DNA from: Luzula sylvatica
Taxonomy: Eukaryota > Streptophyta > Magnoliopsida > Poales > Juncaceae
NCBI GenBank assembly: GCA_946800325.1
Contig: OX326959.1
Location: 23,055,742 to 23,119,741, forward strand
Direction: 5' to 3'
Length of the DNA stretch: 64,000 nucleotides
Part shown: one piece after another, positions 36,422-49,400 of the stretch
How positions within the stretch are numbered: position 1 is the stretch's first letter
How the letters are laid out: each line of letters begins with the position of its first letter
Made by a program: the position numbers and the translations under genes
Notes under the pieces: generated by a model
Seen by the model: only the letters and a program-made list of their open reading frames with translations
What the model was told of the DNA's origin: nothing
Database searches by the model: none

Positions 36422-37142
36422 TAGGGGTGTACAATAAACCCAAAACCCACCCAACCCGTCTAACCCGACCCGACCCGACCCGACCCGATTTTTACGGGGT
36501 TTTATGCTATTTAATTGGGTCTGGGTTTAAATTTTGAAAAAACCCGAAATTATGGGTCGGTTTTTGGGTTAGAAGTTAAAAACCCGTATTAACCCAACCC
36601 GATCCGTATTTTGTATGGTTAGTAATTATTTATAATAAATATGAAATATGTACTGAAATTCAAATAGACTTTCTATGTTTGGATGAATATGGATGAATAT
36701 TGTTTATGAATATGGAAGTATGTACGACTTGCCATGTATTGGTTTTGAGAGAATATGTATAATGATGATTTATTAATTTCCTTTTATATATAAATTATTC
36801 ATTTGTTAAGTTTTTGTTTTGAGGAAATAATATAACAAGACAATAATATATTTCTATCATTCATGGTATTATTTCCAATTCAATATTTATTAAGAAAAAA
36901 ATGTGAAATGTTCGAAATAATATATTTTATTTTTTGTATTTAATTGTATTATTGATTAATGGATTTCAAAATTTATCGGACCCGGCCAACCCGTCCAACC
37001 TACCCAACCCGACTTGTGTCATATTGAATGAGTTTTTCAAGTATAATGGGTTGGGTCGGATTCAAAAATTCAAACCCGACATGAGTGGGTTGGGTCACAG
37101 TGATCATGAAAATCCGGTTAACCCAACCCGTGTACACCCCTA
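36422..37142. mobile_element. hAT element (TAGGGGTGTACA family), inverted second copy
   Basis: Both TIRs are present (taggggtgtaca and tgtacacccccta-like end tgtacacccct a). The sequence follows the reverse complement of 21494-22437 with small deletions. The flanks (tagcgcac and cgcatggt) do not match, so the target duplication is lost or rearranged. Open frames at 36934 and 37000 mirror those in the first copy. Confidence 0.85.
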
Positions 37143-37544
37143 CGCATGGTTCAAGACCTTGTTCACCATGCAGTCCACTCATATCGATGTATAGTAAATA
37201 CCGAGTTTTGGAGAAAAGAATTAACTATCCATATAAATTGAAGTTTTAAAATTTGAGGACGAATGTTGTATTATTTGTTATAAATAATACTACAAAATTT
37301 TAAAACCTAAAGTTATTTATTTGATGAAATAATTTGATTATTTCCACAAATATAATTATGACCATAATTAAATTATGAGGAGATTTTATTCTAAAAGGAA
37401 TGAAATATTTTAATTAATTGCATCGGTTTGTGCACGTATATGTGGATTAATAAATGGTCTATAATTAATTTTATTTACATTTCACAATTAAAATCGAATT
37501 ACATTATCTCATTTTAATTATATAATACCAAGGAAAGTTACAAA

Positions 37545-37545
<1 letters not shown>
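37143..37545. other. Gene-free AT-rich spacer
   Basis: Nothing recognisable except a short ataattt-rich region. Confidence 0.35.

Positions 37546-37604
<59 letters not shown>
37546..37604. repeat. (CT)n microsatellite
   Basis: About 29 uninterrupted CT units. Confidence 0.98.
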
Positions 37605-37612
<8 letters not shown>

Positions 37613-38054
37613 TTATCTCAATTGATTTTGACAGTAGAAAGATCTCTCTTTTCTTCCATTGCAAATATACATATCAATATCGATTAGATAATATATGATA
37701 TGTCATTTATATTTTTCTTTCGATAATCAACAATGATAGTTTCTCTTCAAATATGAAACTATTCTAAGTATCAAATCGGTTGAAAAATTCGATGTACGAT
37801 TTCATATCTTTCGAAGTGAGGAACATCCGTTCTCGACTGTGTTTACGGGATGAATACGAAATAAGCTTTCGAGGTGTAGAATTTTGGAAATGGAGAAACG
37901 AAAATACCCTGCACAAGAGGGCATTAATATGTCTTTAGAACAACACTGTCATGACCACGCGGCTACATCCATGGTTGTTCTTGATTTGTATTCATATTAT
38001 TTTATTATTTATTTATATTATTTATTTGGTTATTTTATTGAAATATAATCAACA

Positions 38055-38363
38055 ATGTCAAGATTAATACTATCAAATGAAGAATCTATTAATAGACGAA
38101 ACGGGTCTACCCGAACCAAGTCTCAGACAATGTCACCTCCGAGACCTCCGAGGAAGAAAAATGGCAGATTTGAAGTAGGTAGGCTCCGAGTCCGAGGATC
38201 CTCTTCTTTCGGACCCTTTCCTTCATCACAGCTGAAGAATGAGAGAGAATATCCATCTACCACTGGAACCCACTTGTCAGAGAGACATTGTTTACTAGTT
38301 CTTGAGTTCATGGATCAATCCGTGCATATTCTCGATCTTCATGGCAAAATTACTTTCTGGTAA
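38055..38363 (+). pseudogene. Fragment of a PAS-domain protein kinase gene
   Basis: The 102-residue frame starts at an ATG and is basic and Pro/Ser-rich. It ends with LLVLEFMDQSVHILDLHGKI and TFW. That end matches the opening strands of the PAS domain in plant Raf-like PAS kinases (pattern L..MGQSVHIFDLSG.I.YW). A possible splice donor follows (tctg/gtaattt), but no continuation of PAS or kinase sequence is found in the next several kb. It is best read as an isolated first-exon fragment, perhaps captured by duplication. Confidence 0.5.
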
Positions 38364-39240
38364 TTTTTAATCTACAACTCCATAATTCGAGCACCACATA
38401 CATTATAAGCAGTTAAGCACCACATACATTAGGAAAGGCCCCTTCAGATCCCAAACTGCAAGTTTTAGAAAGGAAACAAATATTTATCCTATGATGTGTT
38501 GATAATTAATTACAAATCAAACAAATAAAATAAATACATGTGTTGAATTAAAATATTTTATATATTAAAACGGGTTCATTTACTTATTTATTATGTACTC
38601 GTTTAAAACATATTTATTTAATACATATACATGCATTAAATCATGTCAATTTACTCATTTAGCACTCAGAAATGAAATTTTTACTTAATTTGAAGAAAAT
38701 AAAAGAATCGTAAAGACTGTCTAAATTTTTTTGATTTAATCATTACACCAAATACACATCCTAAAAAATAATATGACATAATATACCAAATAATATTGCA
38801 ACTCGATAACAATAAAACCTCAAGGGTGTGTCAAAAGACGAGCAAAACCAACTCACCGATATAGAATTCAGCATTGCACGACAACGAAAAATTACTTTAA
38901 AAATGAGGTATCTCAAAGCGCATATTACTTTTGAAGTAAGTAATTTCAATAATTTTGTAATATGGCCGTTACATACCGCTATTTTCGCCGCTATTGCGCT
39001 GCAATAGTGCATGCATCACTAGAAACACTATTTTCGTAACAAATCGATGCGGCATTGCATTTTGTATTGTAAGACTCCTACATCCGCTATAGCGCCGCTA
39101 TATGAAACATTGGTTTTCACTAACATGATTTCCACCAATTTCTTATTCTAGAGAGTAATCATTGTTTCGCAATTCATTTCAATCTCGAGCATATATGGAG
39201 TATGTTAAAAGAAAATAAAGTTTATTTCGAATAAGAGAAT
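38364..39240. repeat. Copy of the 3' flank of the CIPK locus
   Basis: The stretch 38480-38960 (aaaatattttatatattaaa, ttacttatttattat, aataacaataaaacct, gggtgtgtcaaaagacgag, acgacaacgaaaaatta) is a diverged copy of 55390-55760, which directly abuts the CIPK stop codon. No gene inside. Confidence 0.75.
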
Positions 39241-40284
39241 GTTACTAACAGGTTCTTAAAGAGGTCTATAAAAGAATAGAATATTCACACAAGTTTTGCC
39301 TCTGCATTGTTTGCATCATGCACAATTAAAACCTCAAACTACTCAATCATGCATTTTACAGTTTCAAAACAATAATATCTTTACAAAGGCGGTTTGTTCT
39401 GGTGTCATTAAAGCCAGAAGTACTTTTCCTGGCTTTATAAAAACAAATCAGGCACATTTTTCCTGGTTTTATAAAAACAGGACTGAAAATGAAACAAAGT
39501 GACATTTTTCTTATGTATAGAAAACCGGGAGATTGATTTTTCACATTTTTGTACTGTCAATAACATAGATCGTGTTGATTTCAATTGATGTTTTGAATAA
39601 TTCTTATATCTTGTTTTAGAGGCTTTTATCATGTATGGAATTATTATATCACTGTTTTTATTCCAAAACTTATATCATTAGTTGCTCATTTTGCTCTTGC
39701 AATTTAAGGTTTTCATTATACATCGATTCATTATTAGATAATATCAAGATAACCGTAGAATGAAGAAAGATGTACTAGAAAAACTTTCATGTATATATAA
39801 TCATAACAGTGAAAAGAAACTGAAATATTTCCATCAAATTTGTCCTGTGCCAGTGAAGATATATTTTGACAAGGATACAGAAATTATGAGCCTAGCAGGT
39901 TCTAGGAATGGCCCTTTAGACAGGTTCAAACTGTATTTTTTTAGCAAATGACATTTTAGTTAATCTGGGGAAAAGAAAATAATTATTATTATTATATTAA
40001 AACCTATAATTTTTTTGGTACCTATAATTTATTTGATTTGACAATTACAACAAATAAATATCATCAAAAAACTATTACCATAATTGCCATTTTAGCATAA
40101 CAGAGACAAGTTTGAGTATGTTGATAAATAACGAAGGAGTGGATGTCGTAAAGCAATAAAGCAAGCTGAATGCTCGAAAGAAAAAATTACAATGTGGGTC
40201 GAAAGAATATAGCAACACAAGAATTAATCAAATTAAGAGGTTTTAAATGTGATTAAACATGAATATGAATTACAGAGTAAAGTG
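39241..40284. repeat. Left part of a duplicated block, matches 61050-62010
   Basis: Shared landmarks: gtgacatttttcttatgtat, then agaaaaccg; cttgttttagaggctttta; cagcaggttctaggaatg-type wording at ~39895 and 61637; and aagcaataaagcaag near 40152 and 61876. A related third copy covers about 54660-55200. The homology resumes at 50920 beyond the SINE and CACTA insertions. No convincing gene. Confidence 0.8.
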
Positions 40285-40413
40285 TTTTTTTTTTTTTTGT
40301 TACAAATCCTTAGGCACACACTCTCGCGCTCACACTCATACTAGAAACTAAATGATATCCTAATAGAAAGTCTCTTCATTTTTCTCCAAAAAAAAAGAAA
40401 GTCTCTTCATAGT

Positions 40414-40660
40414 CACTACAACAATACCGCTATACAATGACACTTGTGTTCTAGCATTTGCGCATAAGCTGCCGTTAGTTGTACAAATGGCGGCATTAAG
40501 GTATAAATGCTTTGATTTCATTATAAAAAACAGCATTTCTTATTTAATCCCTAGAATACTATTATATAAGAGCATTTTATATCTAATGCTGCTATTATAA
40601 TGAACTTATAGCAATCATAAATGCTCGCATAACCCATTTGGAATATATATTTTTGCAATT
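40414..40660. promoter_or_regulatory. Left subterminal repeat zone of the CACTA
   Basis: Repeated gcattt, aaatgc and aatgct words in both orientations after the TIR. In En/Spm such subterminal motifs bind the TNPA protein; here this role is inferred. Confidence 0.6.
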
Positions 40661-41240
40661 TAATGTATACATTTTATTTTGTTCAATATGACAAAATATC
40701 TCACTAAAAATTGCATAATTATATCCTCAAAGTACCACAAATAATACCCACATGAATGCACAGCCCAAATATCATGACCGGCCTTCTAATTAATTTCCAA
40801 CCCTTCTCTCGTCCCATTCACATAACCCAGACCCACACTTTATTTTCATGCGTGCAAAACTCCTCAGCTTATCATCCCAACCTCCAGAGTAAAAAAAATA
40901 CCCATGCTATTCTCCTCCTCAAACCCTAGCGCACGCCCCCAAACCCTAACGCAGGCCAAAACCTACTACCGCGGCATGGCACAATCATGGCACATCATGG
41001 CACAAGATTCTACGGCGGGAAAGAAACGCTGTCGTCGATATGTACGTGCTTTTTCACCAAAATTTGGCGCTGGATTCCAACATTTCCATTCGCGCCTAAA
41101 ATTGACGAAATAATTGGCGCTGCTTCCCCCCAAATGATAAATTGCCGCCATGTATGCTTTATAAAAGGATTCAGATCCCCTTGGTTCCTGCTTTGTTCTT
41201 CCTCCAAAATTTGGTTAGTAATTTGTTCTTCATTCGCCTC

Positions 41241-41680
41241 CTTTTTTGTTGGTTTATTGAGAGCTTATTACATATGTTCAATTTCTTGGCTTTGGTTTTA
41301 TTAAGTGATTAAATCAGATGGCATGATTCTTATTGCTGATATATGTTCAATTACCAGTTTTTTGTGATTGGTTTTGATTTATCAAGTGATTTTGTCATTG
41401 TGACTTTAATGTTTGTAGTTCTGACTTTAGTAATTTGTGCATTTTGATTTATCAAGAACCTCTTTTTGTTGGTTTATTGAGAGCTTATTAAATATGTTCA
41501 ATTTCTTGGCTTTGGTTTTATCAAGTGATTAAATCAGATGGCATGATTCTTATTGCTGATATATGTTCAATTACCAGTTTTTTGTGATTGGTTTTGATTT
41601 ATCAAGTGATTTTGTCATTGTGACTTTAATGTTTGTAGTTCTGACTTTAGTAATTTGTGCATTTTGATTTATCAAGTGAT
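41241..41680. repeat. 220-bp tandem duplication in the CACTA leader
   Basis: The unit beginning tttttgttggtttattgaga at 41241-41460 is repeated at 41461-41680 almost without change. It includes ggcatgattcttattgctga and gactttagtaatttgtgcat. It lies in the probable 5'-UTR intron of the first CACTA gene. Confidence 0.93.
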
Positions 41681-41897
41681 TTCTTAATTTTGATTGGTTT
41701 AATTTTAATTCCCCATTTTGGTTTGGTTTAATTTTAATTCCCCATTGTGGTACATTATATAAACGCATTTAGACAGGTTTAATGTTGAGTGTTTAGTCTT
41801 TATTTTCAATTTATGTTCTAGTTTTATAAATGCTCTCAATTCTGTTTATTTATGATTTTTCTTTATATTATTTGTTATTATTAGGCTGCATTTGATT

Positions 41898-44577
41898 ATG
41901 GTGAAGATGAATGGACCCAAAAGACAATCAATAATTTCAAATCAGCGAACAAATCATAAGTTCGAAGGTGAGATTTTGAAAAAACGAGTAGGACGAAAGT
42001 CTAAGACGCGAACACCAAGAATGAAAGAATCAATAGAAGGTCACACTTCTAAGCATCAAGCATTGAAAGGAAATTTTTTGAAAAAATATTGCTCATCCCA
42101 AAAGTCAAAACAAGAAATCTTTCTCGAGGAAGATGTAGAGCTTCTAAACAACCTGATGAATGGGGCTGTAGAAAAGTCAACTGCCGAGCGAGAAGATGAT
42201 ATGCAGATCAACGATGACGCAATTAGTGATGTGGCAACTGATAATTCGGATTCAGAACAATCGTGAAATTATATTTTTTTTCAAAGGAAATTAACGATGA
42301 CGCAATTAGCGAGAAGATGAGATTAATGGTTATATTATTTTAAAAATCGTGAAATTATATTTTTTTTAAATGTTGATATATACTAATGTAATCTTCAATC
42401 TAATACTAGGTGAGGCAATCGAGACTGCCAAGACACGAGGTTTCACTAAGTTGCTAAATATATTCAAAGGAAAAATGGTTCGAAAAGTGGGTTTCAATGA
42501 AGAAGGACAACCACATTCTGGCGCTTACGCTAAATTGGGAAGTTTCTTGGGAATGGTGGCTCGAAATGGTCATGTGGCACCGCTTAATTTTTCAGATTGG
42601 AGAGGTGTGCCAAGCTCATTTAAAGATATTCAATGGAACTTTATCCTGGTGAGTTATATTATATCATTATAATTTATTTAATTGGTATTAGCAATATATT
42701 ATACTATTGTTGTTCTTAATTAGTCTCTTTATGTTGCAGAACTATTTTCGCATTCCATTACACGGGAAAAAATGGGTAATGAAGTCATTGGGAAGAAAGT
42801 GGAGTAATTTCAAATGTGAACTAAAGAGGAAGCACTATGACATTTACGACAATGATGTAGATAGATTTGCTGATCGTGATTGCAGGGTCCGCGAAAATCA
42901 TTGGAAGTATCTCGTTAAATATTGGAGTTCGGACGAATCGAAGGTTAGTCGAGAAAACATGCATTTATTAGAATAACTTATATTATGTTTTTATTTAATA
43001 TATTAATTGTTCGATAGGAAAGATGCATTCAAAATAAAATTAGCCGGTCAAACCAAAAGGCGATGCATACTTCTGGAAGGAAGAGTTTTGCTAGAATTAG
43101 GAAAGAGGTATTACATTTTATTAATAATTGATTAGATTATTATAATTTTGAATTATAATAAATCAACATGAATAGTTACATCATTTTAATGCAGATGAAA
43201 AAGCTGTCAAAAAAGGAGCCCAAGAGACATGAACTCTTCATAAAAACACGTACACGGAAGGATGGGGAGCCTATTGATGCACGTGCTAAAGAAATTTTTG
43301 TATGTTCACATACTTTCACGAAATGATGTTTTTCTTGGTAATTGCTATTAATGTAAATAAAAATCATAATGTATGATAATTTCAGGATGCATTTGAAGAT
43401 ATTGGCAGAGTTTATCCTGAAATAGCTGCAAAAGAAATTGCCAAAGATGATCTTTTTGGTGCAGTTGTTGGGGCAGATAAACACGGCCATGTCTGTTGTT
43501 TTGGACTAGGTCCATCTCCTACTGATGTGTGGGGTGAAGGGGCAAGTCAGAACCAAGCGTTGAGATTGCTTGAGGTGTCTCGAGGTAAAGAAAATGCATT
43601 GAGAAATGAAGTACTTGAAACAAAAGAACTAGTGCACAAACTTACTGAACGATTGGACTATTTGGAAAATTCGAAGAAAAAAAAACGTTTGAATAATGCA
43701 AAAAATTCTGGTGGCAATAATCAGGTGATAGTATTTAGTATTTAATATCTTGCCAATCTTTTATTCTATTGTTTGCTAACGTATTGAACTTTTTCCTTAA
43801 ATAGATCGAGGGAAGGTTACAACAAAATGATTCCCAAGATCACGAGATCAAGGAAAGTCCCAAACGAAAGGATTCCCCAGATCACAATATCGAGGAAAGT
43901 GCCAAACGGAAGGATTCCCCAGATCACGACATCAAGGAAAGGGCCAAACGGAAGGATTTCAAAGATCACCAGTTTCAATCATCACAATCTAGTCATGTGT
44001 TAATTCTGTCGAACATAATCCTTCGTTAATTCTTGAAGCATTCATTACTATAGTCAATTTTGTTGAATGTAATGTGATAATATTCATTAGGTTAAGAAAT
44101 CTAAGAAGGCAAAGATATGTAATAATCGTCAAAGTCAAGTTGAGGTATGTTGGTATCTCTGAATATTTTCAATACTCCAGGGTTTTTTTTGCAAAATTGT
44201 TGATAAATAAATTCGATACTAATGAGGTGTCTATTCAGACCACTAACCAGGTTTATCTTCGTGGGACCAAGAAGCCTCACGGGCAAGTTGCCAAAGGAAC
44301 CATAATTAGTAAAGATCCAACTCGTGTCGTCGGTGGAATGCCATTAGGACATCAATTTTGGGAGGTACAAATTGATGTACCAAAGGTGCTTGAAGAACCT
44401 CTAGTTAGATGTTATAATAACTATAAAACTATTAATGATGCTATTGGACTTGCTGTCGCATGGCCTTATACTTATGTAAGGAAACTTTTGAATTTATTCT
44501 TTTAATTAGTTTGCATATAAATTAATATACAATACTATTCTGGTTATCTTAATTTTCAGGTGGATGAGTGCTATTAG
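41898..44577 (+). CDS. CACTA TNPA-side protein (Transposase_24 type)
   Basis: Likely exons: 41898-~42260, 42410-42648, 42740-42943, 43018-43107, 43195-43299, 43386-43723, 43805-~43996, 44091-44144, 44239-44475 and 44560-44577; only the exon 1/2 junction and the end of exon 7 are uncertain. The first exon is basic then acidic. The core has TRGFTKLLNIFKGK, SGAYAKLGSFLGMVARNGHV, WRGVPSSFKDIQWNFIL and NYFRIPLHGKKWVMKSLGRK, the signature of plant Ptta/En/Spm Transposase_24 proteins. A coiled segment and three near repeats (KRKDSPDH..I.ES) follow. The C-terminal domain VYLRGTKKPHGQVAKGTIIS...VGGMPLGHQFWEV...AWPYTYV is typical of CACTA proteins. It probably binds the element ends as a nuclear partner of the TNPD transposase. 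Confidence 0.85.
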
Positions 44578-46401
44578 AACTTATTTTGATGCCCTTTTTT
44601 TGTTGTGTTAAAAGGGCCAGCTAATTTTGGAACTTACTTTGGTGCCCTTTTTTGTGGGGTTAAAGGTTCTTAAAGAGTTAACAGGTGTATTGTTTTACTA
44701 GGGGTGTAATTTTGGTATAGTATTAAAGGGTATTTAGGAGAAGTCTTTTAAGATTATATGATGTAAATTTTGGCCTATATGAATTATGTTGTGATGTTTT
44801 AAATTTGGTCAGTATGTGTATGTGATGTTGTATGTGAATTATGTGTATGTGATGCTGTATGTTGGAATGACCCGAAACCAACTTCGACAAATAACCCCTA
44901 TGCCTCATAGGAGTTGTCTCATAAAATTATGATGTGAATTTTGCTCTAAATACGTTATGCTATGAATTTTTCAATTTACTCAGTATGCGTATGTCATGTT
45001 ATATTTGCATGTAACTAATCTAGTTTTCCAAAAAAAGGTTAGTGTAAACATAGAAATTAGGGTCACTTAGAATTAACTAGAGTTAATTAATATTTAAAAT
45101 TTGTTAAACTATTTATTAATAGTTAGTTATCCTGATAATTGAAAGGGTTGATTAGGGATAGGCCCCGTGTTGGGTTTGGAATGACCCAAAATCAACTTCG
45201 ACAAATAACCCCTATGCGTCATTTACCAGTTAGTCTTTTCAAATTATGATGTAAAATTTTCTCTAAATGCGTTACTTATCAATTAACAATTCAAATAAAA
45301 AAGGTTAGTGTAAACATACCAATTAACAATTCAAATTATGATGTAAAATTATGATGTAAAATTTTCTCTAAATGCGTTACTTCGACAAAGGGTTGATTAG
45401 GGATAGGCCCCGTGATGTTATATGTGCATGTCACAACAAATCTTGTTTTTTTTAAAAAAAAAAAAGGTTAGTGTAAACATACCAATTAACAATTCAAATA
45501 AAAATATTTAAAATTTGTTAACTATTTATAAATCGTTACTTATTACGTTAATTGAAAGGGCTGTTAACAAAAAAAACGTTGATTAATCATTACTTAATAC
45601 GTTAATTGAAAGAATTATTGAATATTAATGACAAAAAAATAATAACTGAATTAAAATAAACCAATAACTAATAACTGAATATTATTGAATAATGATTTAC
45701 ATACACAATATTTGTATTAATTAATATAGAATAAATATGAAAGGAAAATATGTTCCCCCTCAAATTTTCATTTTTCCCAAAAATTCAAATTTCCCTATTC
45801 GCCTAGTCTGTTCAATTTATCACCTGCTACACCCAGTACCTATTAGTACAGGCAAATGAATGTTTGTTAATGCATGCACCGAGTATATAAGATGCTTTCA
45901 ATCTTATAGGTGGGGGTCACATAGTAAATGAATGTTTGTTAAATGTATGCACCGAGTATGTTCATTTTAAATTATCATTTATCCTCCTCCCTAAAACAAA
46001 CAAGGAAGTCATTTCAGCCAAGGGAAAAAAAACACAAAAAAGAAAGAAAAACATTCAGCGAAAACTCAGCGAAAACTCAGAAAGAAGGAAGCTTGCGAGT
46101 GATGAAACCCTAGCTCACGAGAAGGGATCTGGTGGAGTCTCTAGAAGCTATTACGGAGATCGACATTGGCAGACCCGAATTTTGTTTATGAATTGGTGAT
46201 AATTAGATTGCTAAATTCCTAAATTTCTTTGCTCAATTTATAAATGTTTTCTAAATTGACCAGAGTTGGATTTCGAGGCACTGACAAGAGTGGAATTTCA
46301 ATAGATTTCAACAGATTTCTCCTACTCACACTGGTAATTGCTAATTATGTTTATTAGATTGCTAACTCAAAATTTTAATTGTGTGAAATGTTTGCAGCAA
46401 A
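44578..46401. other. Intergenic part of the CACTA element
   Basis: Internal repeats: ggaatgacccgaaaccaact or its variant plus cgacaaataacccctatgc at 44864, 45178 and partly 45380; ggttagtgtaaacata at 45037, 45301 and 45466. The end (45990-46400) is an A-rich leader for the transposase gene with an intron-like tail (tttgcag at 46390-46396). Confidence 0.55.
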
Positions 46402-49400
46402 ATGGACAAGAGTTGGATTAACAAATCAAGGAATTCTGGAGAGTACATACATGGAGTTCAGAATTTTCTCGAAATGGCGTTTGGGAAGATATCTGCAGAG
46501 GCAACTGTGTTGTGCCCATGTGGTGTTTGTCAAAATCGATTTTGGCATGACATGGATAAAATAAGGGATCATTTATTTTCTAATGGATTTTTAAGTACTT
46601 ATGATTATTGGATTTACCACGGAGAGACAATAACTGGTAAAAAATACGAATCGGATGAAAATATTTTTCGGATGTTACATGAAGCATGTGGGGTCCCTCG
46701 GTCAGTAGAAAAAACTGATCCCGAGTTGCATTGCGAATTAGATGAAGAAACCGAAGTAGGGTTGGATGAACCAAATATGGAATATGAAAAATTTGCTAGT
46801 TTGCTCGAAGATGCGAAAGAAGAGTTATACCCAAATTGCAAAGAGTTTAGTAAACTATCATTTATTGTTCACTTATTCCACTTGAAATGTCTTAGTGGTT
46901 GGAGCAATACCTCGTTTACCAAGTTACTTTGTTTGATAAAACGAGCATTACCCGAAGGCGAAACGCTACCAGAAACTTTCTATCAAACCAAAAAAATGAT
47001 TTCGAATTTGGGGTTGGGGTATGTTAAGATTGATGCATGTCCTAACAATTGTATCTTGTATTATAAAGAAAATTCTGAGTTAGAGTCATGTCCAAAGTGT
47101 CATGAGTCGAGGTGGAAGTCTTTCGGAGAAGACAATGAGAATAATAACCCGACCCCATCAAACCCGACCCCATCGAACCCGACCCCATCGAACAAGACCC
47201 CGTTGAACCTGATCCCATTGAAAAGAAAATCAAAACCTATTCCTGCAAAAGTTTTACGCCATTTCCCTTTAAAGCCAAGGCTACAACGGCTTTATATGTC
47301 CTCGGAAACTGCGTCATTCATGAGATGGCACGAAGAAGGCCGAATTAAAGATGGCGTGATGCGACACCCTGCAGACTCCCCCGCATGGAAAACATTAGAT
47401 CATGAATTCCCTGTGTTTGGATCAGAATTGCGTAATGTGAGGCTTGGACTAGCAAGTGATGGGTTCAACCCATATAATACATTTACCACCCAACATTCTA
47501 TTTGGCCTGTTATTTTAATACCCTATAACCTACCACCATGGCTTTGTATGAAGCAACCTTATTTCATACTTTCATTGCTTATTCCAGGTCCTTATTCTCC
47601 TGGAAATAATATCGATGTTTTTTTGCAACCATTAATAGATGAACTCAAAGAATTGTGGGATTATGGAGTTCAAACTTATGATGTATCCAGAGAAGAGAAT
47701 TTTTGTTTGCGAGCTTCTTTATTATGGACAATTAGCGATTTCCCCGGGTATGCTATGTTATCGGGTTATAGTACTAAGGGCTATTTAGCTTGCCCTTGTT
47801 GTGACCAGAGAACCCATTCCCAATATTTAAAGCATGGTCGAAAAATTTGTTATATGGGTCACCGTCAATTTCTTAATCGTGATCACAAATTTAGGCGTGA
47901 TAAATCATCATTTGATGGAACGAGAGAAATTAGGGATCCTCCACGCCGATTGTCAGGTTCCGAGGTTCTTTTACAAGTCCAGGCTCTTTGTAACAATTTC
48001 GGAAAAAAAAATGATAAAAAGGAGAAGAAATTATTGGCACATAATTGGAAGAAAAAAAGTGTCTTTTTTCAGTTGCCTTATTGGAAAAACCTTCTGTTGC
48101 GGCATAATTTAGATGTTATGCACATTGAGAAAAACTTTTGTGATAATGTGACTTCAACATTATTGAATATCCCAAAAAAGACGAAAGATAATTATAAAAG
48201 TCGTCGTGACCTAGAAGAAATGGGAATTAGATCACCACTCCATTTAGAGGAGGTCGGTGGTAAATGTTTCGCACCGCCAGCTTGTTATTCGCTTTCCAAA
48301 GAGCACAAGGATACTTTTTTTCGGGTACTTAAGGGTATTAAGGTACCAGATGGTTATGCTGGTAATATTAGACGATATATCGATCAACATGATCGTAAAA
48401 TTAGTGGGCTTAAGAGTCACGATTATCACATCTTGATGCAACAGTTGCTCCCAATAGCAACTCGACAAATCTTGCCGAAAAAGGTGTGCTCCCAATTGAT
48501 TGATTTGGGCAACTTCTTCAGAGAGTTGTGCTCCAAATCAATTAGAGCGGATGAGATTCGAGAGTTAGAGAGCAAGATTCCTTTGATACTTTGCAACTTA
48601 GAGCGCATACTGCCACCTTCATTTTTCGACGTGATGGTCCATTTGCCGGTACATTTACCTGAAGAAGCAAGGATTGCTGGGCTAGTTCAATACCGATGGA
48701 TGTATCCTATCGAAAGGTAAAATTCAGATGTTAATTAATACCTAAATACAATTACTTAAATCCTGGACAGTAAAAACATGTCCACAATTAGTTCAATATT
48801 TTTCTTCAATTACTGTGGTGCTGGACAATAAATGCAATTACCTTAATAATCATTTGTAAATTACTTTAATGCTAGACAACAATGACAGGTACTTGCAGAC
48901 TCTAAAAAAATATGTGCGCAATCGTAGTCAACCAGAGGGTTCAATAGCGGAAGGTTATCTAGCAAACGAGAGCTTGAATTTTTGCTCGCATTATTTGAAA
49001 AGTGTTGATACGAAGTTAAATCGGCCAAACCGAAATGATGACAATCAGTCTAATGAAGTTGCGTTGAAGATTTTCCTTCAAAATGGACGAGGTATTTCAG
49101 ATCCAGAACAAGTTCAATTAGATGCTATTTCTTTGGCTCAAGCACATCGATATGTCTTGTTCAATTGTGATGATATTACTCCCTATATGAAGTAAGTAAT
49201 TCGTCTTATTTCATCTTTGTAAATATATGCCCTAATCATCTAATTTCACAGATTGCATTATGATTTAATAAAAAGAAAACATCGGCGCTCGAAGCAAAAG
49301 GAAATAGAGAAAATTCACAGTGACACCTTTCCAAACTGGTTTAGAGACCATGTGAGTGACATTCAATATTTTGATTGGATAATATTGGTTTTCAACAATT

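Noticed and set aside
42274..42360. Continuation of the first CACTA exon past the TGA at 42264
   Set aside because: The segment repeats nearby words (aacgatgacgcaattagcga) and is followed by AT-rich intron-like DNA, so I treat it as intron.
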